Assembly (NCBI GenBank): GCA_003224135.1 | Contig: QHYO01000564.1 | Coordinates: 1-6,794, forward strand | Direction of reading: 5' to 3' | Origin: Acidobacteriota bacterium | GTDB taxonomy: Bacteria; Acidobacteriota; Terriglobia; Acidiferrales; UBA7541 | Length of the DNA: 6,794 nucleotides | Shown: positions 6,730 to 6,794 of the stretch, in pieces | Layout: each line of letters opens with the position of its first letter | Position numbering within the stretch: the stretch's first letter is position 1 | The notes under the pieces: model-generated | Seen by the model: only the letters and a program-made list of their open reading frames with translations | Database searches by the model: none | Told to the model about the DNA's origin: nothing | Translations under genes and position numbers: made by a program

Positions 6730-6794
6730 ATGCGTAGGACTCTTTTTGCAGGGGCAATTCTCTTCGGCTTGGTGTGCTTCGTTCCCGGTAGTTC
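6730..6794 (+). CDS. Start of an exported protein of unknown function (3' end outside window)
   Basis: Only 21 codons are visible: MRRTLFAGAILFGLVCFVPGS. The start is ATG 6730, with GGAG at 6716–6719 and a ten-base spacer, a good ribosome binding site. The sequence has the form of a Sec signal peptide or N-terminal membrane anchor: two arginines after Met, then a hydrophobic core of about 14 residues ending near Pro-Gly-Ser. The cleavage site and mature protein are beyond the window, so no family can be named. It is on the same strand as the efflux operon, but the 198-base spacer suggests a separate transcription unit. Confidence 0.65.
   Translation, partial: MRRTLFAGAILFGLVCFVPGS

Overview
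The window reads as Gram-negative chromosomal DNA of moderate G+C with long plus-strand genes. The protein styles point tentatively to Acidobacteriota or a similar soil phylum: a class III cyclase with a C-terminal TPR-like tail, and an RND pump of the type starting MWIVRLALQRP encoded first in an RND–adaptor–NodT operon. That placement is an inference from recalled family resemblance, not a search result.

Layout. Bases 2–364 are the 3' end of an adenylate/guanylate cyclase gene. Bases 365–726 show no convincing gene and hold two short inverted repeats. From 727 to 6531 lies one tripartite efflux operon, all on the plus strand: an inner-membrane RND permease, a periplasmic adaptor (MFP) and an outer-membrane factor (OMF, NodT/TolC type). 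A 198-base spacer with three GTAGGG direct repeats and two small inverted repeats follows. At 6730 a new gene starts with a signal peptide and runs off the window.

In an intact operon the three proteins would form a proton-driven channel across both membranes, of the HAE-1 (AcrB–AcrA–TolC) kind, exporting hydrophobic or amphiphilic compounds. The substrate cannot be read from the sequence. Here the operon is interrupted at two places. (1) The permease frame breaks at about 3225–3246, just after a conserved Tyr-Asn. The rest of the protein continues in another frame from a GTG that overlaps the stop (GTGA), and about 17–20 residues expected from AcrB are absent. (2) The adaptor and the OMF are joined in one 878-codon frame. 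The adaptor stop codon, the OMF start codon and most of the OMF lipoprotein signal peptide are missing, while the lipobox VAGC is retained inside the fusion.

Two short losses at domain junctions in one operon suggest either a decaying pump or small assembly deletions. A real split permease with a tethered adaptor–OMF is the less likely but more interesting alternative. I see no CRISPR array, RNA gene, insertion sequence or defence system.
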